From positions 1-5,792 of the forward strand of contig JAQUYZ010000137.1 of the NCBI GenBank assembly GCA_028691625.1: a DNA stretch of 5,792 bases. The letters are read 5' to 3'. Shown here piece by piece: positions 1 through 5,669 of the stretch. Each line of letters opens with the position of its first letter. Position 1 is the stretch's first letter. Below the pieces are notes generated by a model that saw only the letters and a program-made list of their open reading frames with translations, made no database searches and had not been told where the DNA came from. The position numbers and the translations under genes were made by a program. Origin of the DNA: Eubacteriales bacterium. GTDB lineage: Bacteria > Bacillota > Clostridia > Peptostreptococcales > Anaerovoracaceae.

Positions 1-1721
1 GGGAAAACGATCGCATACTCGAAAAATTTTTTTATGATTTTGACAAGGAAGAAATCGCGAGCTTTCCGGAAGGATTTTTGAGTGATTTTGATACGATGCT
101 TCAGTTTTCAAAATCTGCCGAGGACACTTCCGGTATTTTACAAATCGGCCGGGAGTACTATTTTGTCGCGTCATCTGAAGTAACTACTACATTGAAGGAG
201 AGTCCTCCCAATGGCAGAATGCTGATCGGCCGACAAATTGATCAAGAGACGATCGAAAAAAATTTAGGCTGTACGGTTGATTCCATCGTAACAATAAAAG
301 ATAATCAATACCGATCAGTCAGCTTACGGGATTTCTCTTATAATGACAATAAGGATTCTATTCTTCTTTCCTTTTTTATATCCAATACCCTTGATCATCA
401 GTCTTCGGTTGTTATTACACTGATCAAAACCAGAGATCTGTATACGTACGGCATGAAAAATGTTCTAACGTTTTCGGTCGCGAATACATTAGTCTTTCTA
501 ATCATCACTGCGTTCGTTTTTATGCTTTTAAATATAAACCTATCAAATCCCTTTATTAAATTGGTTGACGATATTATGACGATTGATTTAAATGAAGAGG
601 AATTCAGGAAATTGCCGGAGGAGGGGAAGCATGAGTTTCTGTCGTTAAGACAGGCGGTAAATAAAATGCTTGCAAGGATCAATGTGGAGCAGAGCAAAGC
701 GAAGTATTTAAGCTATCATGATCAACTGACGGATTTATTCAACAGAAGGTATTTCGAGGAAAATTTGAGCAGAATGGATACCCCTGAGAATCTGCCGTTA
801 TCCATTCTTTATGCGGATGTCAATGGCTTAAAATTCATCAATGACGTATTTGGTCATCAGAGCGGTGACCAAATGATTCAGTCCTTCGCGAACGTCTTGA
901 AAGAAACGTGCGGAGAGGGTATTGTCGCGAGAATCGGCGGGGATGAATTCGTAGTGCTGCTGCCAAAATGCGATTTTGAGTCAGTTGAAAAACTGGCAAG
1001 CCTGATTGAAGAAAAAGTATATCAGATAGAAGTCAACAATCTTAGCCTCTCGGTTTCTATGGGATGGGATACGAAAGAGGAGGCAGAAGTGCCTGCAATT
1101 ATTACGATTAAAAGTGCGGAAGCTTCCATGTATAAGAAAAAACTATTGTCCGTAAACAGCAGAAGTAATGTAGTAATTCAAACGATTTTAAATACGCTGC
1201 TGTTAAAAAATCCACGGGAAAAGAGCCATTCACAAAGAGTAGGGATGTTCTGCAAATTGATCGGGCAGGCTTTCCGTCTCCAGAATGATCAAATAAAAGA
1301 GCTGGAAACGGCAGGAGAACTTCATGATATCGGCAAAATCATAATGGATGAGGCAATCTTAAATAAATCCGGCAGTTTAACGGAGCTTGAATGGGCAGAA
1401 GTGCGTAAGCATCCAGAGACCGGCTACAGACTATTGGGCAATGCGAATGAGTTTTATAAAATTTCTGAGTTTGTACTTGACCATCACGAAAGATGGGACG
1501 GAACAGGGTATCCCAAAGGATTAAGAGGCGAGGAAATCCATTGGGAAGCCAGAGTAATCTCAATCGCAGACGCATATGATGCGATGACAAGTGAAAGAAC
1601 CTATCGAAAGGTATTCAGTGAAAGGGAAGCCGTTGAAGAAATAAAAAAGAATTCCGGTATCCAATTTGATCCTGCTATTGTCAAGGTTTTTGTTGAAGAG
1701 GTTTTAGGATATCAAGAATAA
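1..1721 (+). CDS. Membrane cyclic-di-GMP sensor protein with CHASE4-like, HAMP-like, GGDEF and HD-GYP domains (5' partial)
   Basis: Predicted to make cyclic-di-GMP (GGDEF) and to degrade it (HD-GYP) at the membrane, controlled by an extracellular sensor. The frame is open from base 3 with no stop before the first usable start in the window, a TTG at 78, so the true N-terminus and probably a first membrane helix lie upstream. Residues are numbered from that TTG. Residues 1-120 resemble the end of a CHASE4 sensor (GILQIGREYYFVAS, then NGRMLIGRQID). Residues 129-152 form a hydrophobic helix; 153-206 are HAMP-like, with N195 and M197 before the coiled linker. GGDEF spans about 205-355, with catalytic D247 and an intact GGDEF at 287-291. 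The RxxD inhibitory site five residues before it is absent (CGEG instead). HD-GYP spans about 370-545, with H384, H416-D417, H445, HHERWDGTGYP at 469-479 and ADAYDAM at 497-503, so its metal site looks complete. Both catalytic domains therefore appear active. The gene ends 19 bases before a convergent gene, with no clear terminator between. Confidence 0.95.
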   Translation, partial: ENDRILEKFFYDFDKEEIASFPEGFLSDFDTMLQFSKSAEDTSGILQIGREYYFVASSEVTTTLKESPPNGRMLIGRQIDQETIEKNLGCTVDSIVTIKDNQYRSVSLRDFSYNDNKDSILLSFFISNTLDHQSSVVITLIKTRDLYTYGMKNVLTFSVANTLVFLIITAFVFMLLNINLSNPFIKLVDDIMTIDLNEEEFRKLPEEGKHEFLSLRQAVNKMLARINVEQSKAKYLSYHDQLTDLFNRRYFEENLSRMDTPENLPLSILYADVNGLKFINDVFGHQSGDQMIQSFANVLKETCGEGIVARIGGDEFVVLLPKCDFESVEKLASLIEEKVYQIEVNNLSLSVSMGWDTKEEAEVPAIITIKSAEASMYKKKLLSVNSRSNVVIQTILNTLLLKNPREKSHSQRVGMFCKLIGQAFRLQNDQIKELETAGELHDIGKIIMDEAILNKSGSLTELEWAEVRKHPETGYRLLGNANEFYKISEFVLDHHERWDGTGYPKGLRGEEIHWEARVISIADAYDAMTSERTYRKVFSEREAVEEIKKNSGIQFDPAIVKVFVEEVLGYQE

Positions 1722-1740
1722 AGAAGTGCAGGATTCTACT

Positions 1741-2337
1741 TTATAAGGGTTCATTCAAACAAAAGCCCCATTCTTCCCACTGCCAGACAGCAGTCCGCAT
1801 TGATCCGTCCGGATCAGGGGCATATCGTTCTCCGGCGACCTTGCGATACCGGCCTTCCTCTACGACCAGTTCGTTCAGACCGTTTCCATCGGCATCCCAA
1901 ACAGAAAGGGAAAGGATCGGCCGGTCCAGATCAGACGAACACCAGACAGACGTGAACGTGTTTTCCCGGAGCGCATAAACGAACAGATGATTTTTGTAGC
2001 TGTTATCCTCGCCGCTGTGCCAGAAAGGACGTATCTCACCGAAGCTGCCCTCCTTCCACAGGCTGACCACCAGGTCAGATTTTCCGTTGTTGTCAATGTC
2101 TCCCAGCGCAAAGCAATCCACATGATAGGCCGGCGGTGATTTCCAGAGTTCCTGTGTTCCTTCTTTCACTGTGAGGACATGATTCACCAGTAAATATTCC
2201 TCGGTTTGTCCGTCGCTGTCTAGATCTCCTGCAGTGCGAAACGGCGGTGCGGACTCATCCGCACCGGAAAGCAAAGGGACAGCGAGAAGGATGAAAACCA
2301 GAACCAGGATCTGCCGGAGATTCAGCACGTTTACCAT
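1741..2337 (-). CDS. Small secreted VCBS/FG-GAP-like protein with calcium-binding loops
   Basis: A 198-residue exported protein of unknown function. Residues 1-26 form a signal peptide: a short polar start, a hydrophobic core (ILVLVFILLAVPLLSG) and a likely type I cleavage site after SGA. Three acidic loops of the DxDxDG type follow: D38-E46 (DLDSDGQTE), D80-D88 (DIDNNGKSD, followed by LVV) and D148-E156 (DADGNGLNE, followed by LVV). This pattern is typical of VCBS/FG-GAP propeller blades that bind calcium. The C-terminus (VWQWEEWGF) resembles the closing strand of such a repeat. With only about three repeats it is too small for a full seven-bladed propeller. The ATG at 2337 is preferred over an upstream in-frame ATG at 2421: it has a strong GGAGG site 7 bases upstream and puts the signal peptide at the N-terminus, whereas the longer form would place 28 polar residues before it and overlap the upstream gene by 91 bases. 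The gene overlaps the DUF3160 lipoprotein gene by 7 bases (ATGGTAA), indicating translational coupling. Confidence 0.88.
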   Translation of the reverse strand: MVNVLNLRQILVLVFILLAVPLLSGADESAPPFRTAGDLDSDGQTEEYLLVNHVLTVKEGTQELWKSPPAYHVDCFALGDIDNNGKSDLVVSLWKEGSFGEIRPFWHSGEDNSYKNHLFVYALRENTFTSVWCSSDLDRPILSLSVWDADGNGLNELVVEEGRYRKVAGERYAPDPDGSMRTAVWQWEEWGFCLNEPL

Positions 2338-4499
2338 ACCGGTTCCTCCCCGGGCGCTGTGTAGATTTTTGTCCATACCGGAGGTTCGGGAGTATTGCCG
2401 CTTTCCAGCATACCCTTCCACTTCGTATCGGTTAACCGGTCTTCAGAGGGCCATGGGAATTCATAGTACGAGTAAACAGCTCCTTTGGCGATCCGCAGTG
2501 TACCGTCAACAGGAACGACCGCGTAGATCGTACTGATAAAGCCTGTGCCTGCCTCCAGCACCCGGCCGTTGGGGTCCGTGGCCACATCGGCGATTAAAGC
2601 GGCGGGATTCTCATAAACGGCGGATGGGTGGTCAACACCCTCGTCCTTCAGCGCCTCAAGCCAGAAATGCTCCAATTGACCGCCAAAGCTCTTAATCAGC
2701 TCGTACTCCTCCTCATCCAGAGGTTTCAGAGCAAGTTCTTTCTCCGATATTTCTTTCAGCTTCAGGGCCAATACCTCCATCTTTTCTAAAGAGGCTTTCG
2801 CATCCTCCTTCAACAATCCTCTGCTCTGCAGCCCGTCAATGGTCATTCGGGTAAGGGCTGCCAGGCGCGCGTAGACTACCGGATTGGGTTCCACATAGCC
2901 CCGGTCGTCCTGTGTTTCATCGCCCCCGCCCATTTCGGCATAAACCTGCTTCGCATACAGGATCGTGTCATGCTTGAGTTCGGCCCAGCTTCCCATATAC
3001 GTCTCCAACTGTTTACATGCCCAAGCCTGGTTCTGCATAAAAGAAGGATACCCTTCGCCTTTCGGTTCTGTGAGCGGCGTCAGCGTGTACATCCAGGTCC
3101 AATACAGGTTTTGGGTCCGGATTCCGGCATCCAGGGATGCGATGTCGCGGCGCAGCATTTCCATATTTTCAGGGTAATTTCTATAGTCCGTTTCACCTAT
3201 CTCCTGCAAGATTGCAAGGGCTTCCCGGGAACCGACGGCTGCTGGAATGTCCAGGCCGTTGGGAAGCATCCTTCGCTGGCCCTGTTTGTTTTCTCCCACT
3301 TCCCGATAGATCAGGCGCTGAAAAATCGAAGCATCGGGAGTAAACCGCTGGCCCATAAAACGAAAACCTTTCACGGCCTGACTCCGGTCCGGCTGTATGG
3401 TCGCATCATAAATCGGGATCGAGTTTATGGCCGGAGGATCCAATTTTTCAAGTCCGGCACGAAAAGCATCCCACAGCTTGGCATTTTCAGTCAGTTTATC
3501 CAAAGAAGGAATTTGTTCATAGAAGTCCTTTAAGAGCCGGTGATACTGGGCAAAGCCCAGATCGTCGCTTTTGCCTACAAAAAAGTTGGTAGGCTCGTAG
3601 ATATGATTCCAGTGATCATACTCCTGCTGCTGGCTGAGCAGCAGAGTGATCAAAACCGCAGATTTCGTTTCATCCTCGTTTGCGGCGCGGAAGGTCATGC
3701 GGCCGTACCACATCATGGTCTGGAAATAAGTTTTGAGCGCATCGGACTTGGCATAATGTCCCCGGGGAAGATATTGAGTGTAATCTTCATTCAGGACTTC
3801 CGCCGGATCAGCGGCGGAATTCCCCAAAGCCATGACCGGAGAGGGAAAGAAGGTTTCCTTATGTCCGGCAATCAACTGCAGCTCCGCGGTTACCTCCCGG
3901 CTCACATACGATGGGATATCCGATTTGGGATCCAGAAGCCGTGCGGCTACGGAGAAAAAAGCAACATTGCGCTTCGCGGCAGTTTCCCAAGCCGTTCCCT
4001 GCAGATCTTCATATTGGGTTTGACTTTTCATCAGCAAGGACTCCGTAAGAGAATCCAACTCGCCCAGAAGGCTGTCTTTCTCCAGTGTCCGGAGCAGATG
4101 ACTGAAGTACAGATGATAATTATGAAGCATCGCATCCGTGGTAATAAAGTTTGGGATCGAGTCATAACGATTGACTTCATAGATGCTGAAAAACTCCCGC
4201 CATGGACTGGGAACCACCACAAAACCGTTGGCAACAAGAAGCTTTTGCGCTTCGTCAGAGAACGGAAAACGGCTTTTGTTGATAATATTGCTCAGATCGT
4301 CAGCGATTCGGTAAGCCTCAATTGACGGCGTAAGGGTAACCGGAACCTCATGATAGTTTGCAAATTCGGATGGCTCTATCCCGATTGAATCAAGGGGTTG
4401 ATCCGTTCCGGTCCGGGAAGAAGCCTGGCAGCCGGTCAAGCCTGTCATCAGAAGGATCGCGATAATCAGCCAAACGAGCGCAATTTTTCCCTTATTCAT
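2331..4499 (-). CDS. DUF3160-family lipoprotein, function unknown
   Basis: A 722-residue protein anchored on the outer face of the membrane. Residues 1-24 are a lipoprotein signal peptide: MNKGK, a hydrophobic core, then the lipobox LTGC with the lipid-attachment cysteine C24. The remainder matches the DUF3160 family (Pfam PF11369) as I recall it, in length and in landmarks. These are FITTDAMLHNYHLYFSHLL at about 118-136 (D122, H126 and H129 look like family-invariant positions), ADVATD at 637-642, VLEAGTGF near 647-654, YSYYEF at 676-681 and RLTDTKW at 688-694, close to the C-terminus. The family has no established activity; the conserved Asp and His residues could form a metal or catalytic site, which is inference. 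The ATG at 4499 is preceded by AAGAGG with good spacing and gives a proper signal peptide. It is the first gene of a two-gene unit with the VCBS-like gene, which it overlaps by 7 bases. It diverges from the corrin-methylase-like gene. GC is visibly higher than in the sensor gene. Confidence 0.92.
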   Translation of the reverse strand: MNKGKIALVWLIIAILLMTGLTGCQASSRTGTDQPLDSIGIEPSEFANYHEVPVTLTPSIEAYRIADDLSNIINKSRFPFSDEAQKLLVANGFVVVPSPWREFFSIYEVNRYDSIPNFITTDAMLHNYHLYFSHLLRTLEKDSLLGELDSLTESLLMKSQTQYEDLQGTAWETAAKRNVAFFSVAARLLDPKSDIPSYVSREVTAELQLIAGHKETFFPSPVMALGNSAADPAEVLNEDYTQYLPRGHYAKSDALKTYFQTMMWYGRMTFRAANEDETKSAVLITLLLSQQQEYDHWNHIYEPTNFFVGKSDDLGFAQYHRLLKDFYEQIPSLDKLTENAKLWDAFRAGLEKLDPPAINSIPIYDATIQPDRSQAVKGFRFMGQRFTPDASIFQRLIYREVGENKQGQRRMLPNGLDIPAAVGSREALAILQEIGETDYRNYPENMEMLRRDIASLDAGIRTQNLYWTWMYTLTPLTEPKGEGYPSFMQNQAWACKQLETYMGSWAELKHDTILYAKQVYAEMGGGDETQDDRGYVEPNPVVYARLAALTRMTIDGLQSRGLLKEDAKASLEKMEVLALKLKEISEKELALKPLDEEEYELIKSFGGQLEHFWLEALKDEGVDHPSAVYENPAALIADVATDPNGRVLEAGTGFISTIYAVVPVDGTLRIAKGAVYSYYEFPWPSEDRLTDTKWKGMLESGNTPEPPVWTKIYTAPGEEPVW
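2345..2349 (-). promoter_or_regulatory. Ribosome binding site that fixes the start of the VCBS-like gene
   Basis: On the minus strand the sequence reads GGGGAGGAACCGGTATG. The GGAGG core lies 7 bases before the ATG at 2337 and inside the last codons of the DUF3160 gene. This supports the 198-residue form and internal re-initiation by terminating ribosomes. Confidence 0.85.
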
Positions 4500-4575
4500 A
4501 AAATGACCTCTTTTCTTATTCTATTTTTTTATTAAAATTTCCACAACTTTCCTTTTATTTGACGAAAGGGGGCAA

Positions 4576-4592
4576 GACTTTGTTCCAAAATC
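4576..4592. repeat. Short imperfect dyad in the leader of the DUF3160 gene
   Basis: GACTTTG, three bases, then CAAAATC: arms of 7 bases pairing at 6 positions. It lies downstream of the candidate leftward start point, so it could be a small operator or a weak hairpin in the leader. A dyad this short may also arise by chance. Confidence 0.25.
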
Positions 4593-4609
4593 CCTCAGGT
4601 AAAACGCGA

Positions 4610-4637
4610 ATTATTTTTATCATACTCTAAATCCCAA
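4610..4637 (-). promoter_or_regulatory. Candidate sigma-A promoter for the DUF3160/VCBS-like unit
   Basis: On the minus strand, TTGGGA (4637-4632; 4 of 6 matches to TTGACA) and AATAAT (4615-4610; 5 of 6 matches to TATAAT) are separated by 16 bases. This predicts a start near 4603 and a leader of about 100 bases. The left arm of the inverted repeat falls between the two elements, a common operator position. Weak alternatives exist in this AT-rich stretch. Confidence 0.4.
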
Positions 4638-4654
4638 GAATATGGTATGATAAA
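4616..4654. repeat. Perfect 10-base inverted repeat between the divergent promoters
   Basis: TTTATCATAC at 4616-4625 is the exact reverse complement of GTATGATAAA at 4645-4654, with 19 bases between them. The left arm lies within the leftward promoter candidate and the right arm covers the rightward -10. It could be a two-site operator controlling both directions, or a hairpin stem with a large loop. The operator reading is inference. Confidence 0.6.
4643..4651 (+). promoter_or_regulatory. Candidate extended -10 promoter for the corrin-methylase-like gene
   Basis: TGGTATGAT fits an extended -10 (TGn followed by TATGAT, 5 of 6 matches to TATAAT). No good -35 is seen at 16-18 bases, which an extended -10 can tolerate. 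The predicted start point is near 4658, downstream of the in-frame ATG at 4654, which argues against that ATG being the start codon. Confidence 0.45.
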
Positions 4655-4677
4655 TGCGAGTTATGATAAATACGAGT
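4646..4677 (+). repeat. Tandem 16-base direct repeat upstream of the start
   Basis: TATGATAAATGCGAGT (4646-4661) is followed at once by TATGATAAATACGAGT (4662-4677), with one difference. With the inverted copy at 4616-4624, the core TATGATAAA occurs three times within 55 bases. The array ends directly at the ribosome binding site, so a bound protein would cover the promoter and early leader. Confidence 0.8.
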
Positions 4678-4684
4678 AGGGAGG
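4678..4684 (+). promoter_or_regulatory. Ribosome binding site that fixes the start of the corrin-methylase-like gene
   Basis: AGGGAGG lies 8 bases before the GTG at 4693. The in-frame ATGs at 4654 and 4663 lie upstream of this site, within the tandem repeat, and have no comparable site of their own. The TTG at 4687 is too close to be served by it. Confidence 0.8.
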
Positions 4685-4692
4685 TTTTGCTT

Positions 4693-5622
4693 GTGGAAAA
4701 AACAATGTTTACGAATGAGATCGTTTTGGCCTGGCTCCGGTATTTTTCACAGAATGTTGAGATTAATCTGGTGGGATTGAAAATGCTGGACATTACCGGA
4801 AAGAACAAGAACCTGATTCCAACCGTTATGAGCAACCGTGCGGTGCTGGTCTTTACCGATGCCGGGCATCCGGATATTTTCTACGACATGTGGAATGCGG
4901 AACTGGGAGACTGCGAAGTCTGGTACAATGAGGGTTCAGATCCATCCGGTGAAATAAAGCGGGACAAGATTTCGGGCATGATCGACCGCGGGATTAATGC
5001 CTCTGCAGCCATGCTGATTTTAAACCCCAATGCGGAAACAAATTACCAGATAGGGATCGAGAACAGTCGTTTCTCTTATGGTTCTGTTCATTATGTGTGC
5101 CGCGAGGTTCGGACGATTATAATGAACAGGCTAAATTTGAAAGACCAGGACAATGTATGCGTCATTTCAGGCGAGAGCATCGCGGTTGAGGCTGCAATGT
5201 ATATTGCGGAAGGCTATGTCATTGCTGTGGAATACGACACCAGGGACGGGAAAACCATGGAAGAAAATATCGCAAAGTTTGGTTTGAACAATGTGATCGT
5301 CGTTGAGTCTCTGGATCATGGTATCCCGGAGAAATTGCCGGTACCTGATAAAGCGTTTATCGTTGCTTCGCCCAGGATCGGCAGCGAAATAAAGAGCCTT
5401 CTGGCTGTCAATCCTAACATGGAATTTGTGATCTATACTTTGGATTTTGAAATATTGTCTTCTCTTTCTGCGCTATTTCGTGAAAACGGCCTGGAACGCA
5501 CCGATGCGATTCATGCAGTGGTGTCGCGAGTCAACAGTAAAAATATAATTGAGCCGTTTCCGGATCCCTGGTTAATCTCGTGCAAAAGCACGAAGCAGGA
5601 AAAGACGGATTTGAGGCAATGA
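4693..5622 (+). CDS. Degenerate CbiE/CbiT (CobL-like) precorrin methylase homologue, probably not an active methylase
   Basis: A 309-residue cytoplasmic protein starting at GTG. Residues 48-112 resemble the second half of CbiE (NRAVLVFTDAGHPDIF, then an LGDCEVWYNEG-like stretch and a strand before NPN). The first half of CbiE, with its SAM-binding methylase subdomain, is absent. Residues 126-297 resemble CbiT, the C15 methylase/decarboxylase of cobalamin synthesis: CREVRTIIMNRLNL (136-149), then a strand, helix and IAVE (177-180), ENIAKFGLNNVIVVES (191-206), PVPDKAFIVAS (216-226), and DPWLISC near the end, matching the usual NPV-type C-terminus. The glycine-rich SAM loop, normally DIGAGTGS-like, reads VISGESIA (157-164), and the MTK before REVR is lost. 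The acidic E180 that would hold the SAM ribose remains. The reading frame is intact, which suggests selection on a new role such as ligand binding rather than decay. No other cobalamin gene is in view. The topB gene follows after 47 bases with no terminator, so the two are probably one operon. The family assignment is from remembered motifs; the exact role is unknown. Confidence 0.75.
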   Translation: MEKTMFTNEIVLAWLRYFSQNVEINLVGLKMLDITGKNKNLIPTVMSNRAVLVFTDAGHPDIFYDMWNAELGDCEVWYNEGSDPSGEIKRDKISGMIDRGINASAAMLILNPNAETNYQIGIENSRFSYGSVHYVCREVRTIIMNRLNLKDQDNVCVISGESIAVEAAMYIAEGYVIAVEYDTRDGKTMEENIAKFGLNNVIVVESLDHGIPEKLPVPDKAFIVASPRIGSEIKSLLAVNPNMEFVIYTLDFEILSSLSALFRENGLERTDAIHAVVSRVNSKNIIEPFPDPWLISCKSTKQEKTDLRQ

Positions 5623-5666
5623 CAAAGCGGATTGCCGGTACGGGATTTGATGTGATGAAAGGGTAA
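5619..5666 (+). other. Possible 15-codon coupling ORF between the corrin-methylase-like gene and topB
   Basis: ATG at 5619 overlaps the TGA of the preceding gene (ATGA) and reads 15 codons to a TAA at 5664, four bases before the topB TTG. The topB ribosome binding site lies in its last codons. Its own GAGG is too close to the ATG to be a good site. It may be chance, or a leader that hands ribosomes to topB. Confidence 0.15.
5657..5663 (+). promoter_or_regulatory. Ribosome binding site of topB
   Basis: GAAAGGG lies 6 bases before the TTG at 5670. An in-frame TAA at 5664 rules out any earlier start, so this modest site and the TTG define the beginning of topB. Confidence 0.65.
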
Positions 5667-5669
5667 AAT

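Larger units (their letters stand above)
4500..4692. other. Divergent intergenic control region
   Basis: 193 bases between the two divergent starts. It contains a candidate leftward promoter, a candidate rightward extended -10 promoter, a 10-base perfect inverted repeat, a 16-base tandem repeat and a short imperfect dyad, each listed separately. The stretch 4504-4560 is AT-rich leader of the leftward transcript. No cobalamin riboswitch element, small ORF or terminator was recognised. Confidence 0.75.

Noticed and set aside
78..80. TTG at 78 as the true start of the sensor gene
   Set aside because: The frame is open back to base 3, the A-rich purine stretch AAGGA is only 3 bases away, and the sensor domain would be cut, so the real start is upstream of the window.
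398..697. Minus-strand open frame of 99 codons inside the sensor gene
   Set aside because: It is antisense to the membrane helix and HAMP-like region of a strong coding frame and its sequence looks non-protein-like.
2970..4325. Two long plus-strand open frames (2970-3533 and 3540-4325) opposite the DUF3160 gene
   Set aside because: They are fully antisense to a well-supported gene with family motifs, show no recognisable domains and have no convincing ribosome sites.
4518..4546. Alternative leftward promoter, TTGTGG with TAGAAT at 17-base spacing
   Set aside because: The elements match fairly well, but transcription would start around 4511, leaving about 12 bases of leader with the ribosome site at its very end; it is less likely than the upstream candidate.
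4500..4692. Cobalamin riboswitch upstream of the corrin-methylase-like gene
   Set aside because: The region is short for one, and no B12-box-like conserved core was found by eye; the candidate promoter leaves only about 35 bases of leader.
5550..5622. Frameshift near the end of the corrin-methylase-like gene
   Set aside because: The annotated frame continues into DPWLISC, which fits the usual CbiT C-terminal NPV-type motif, so the other open frame is not needed to complete the domain.
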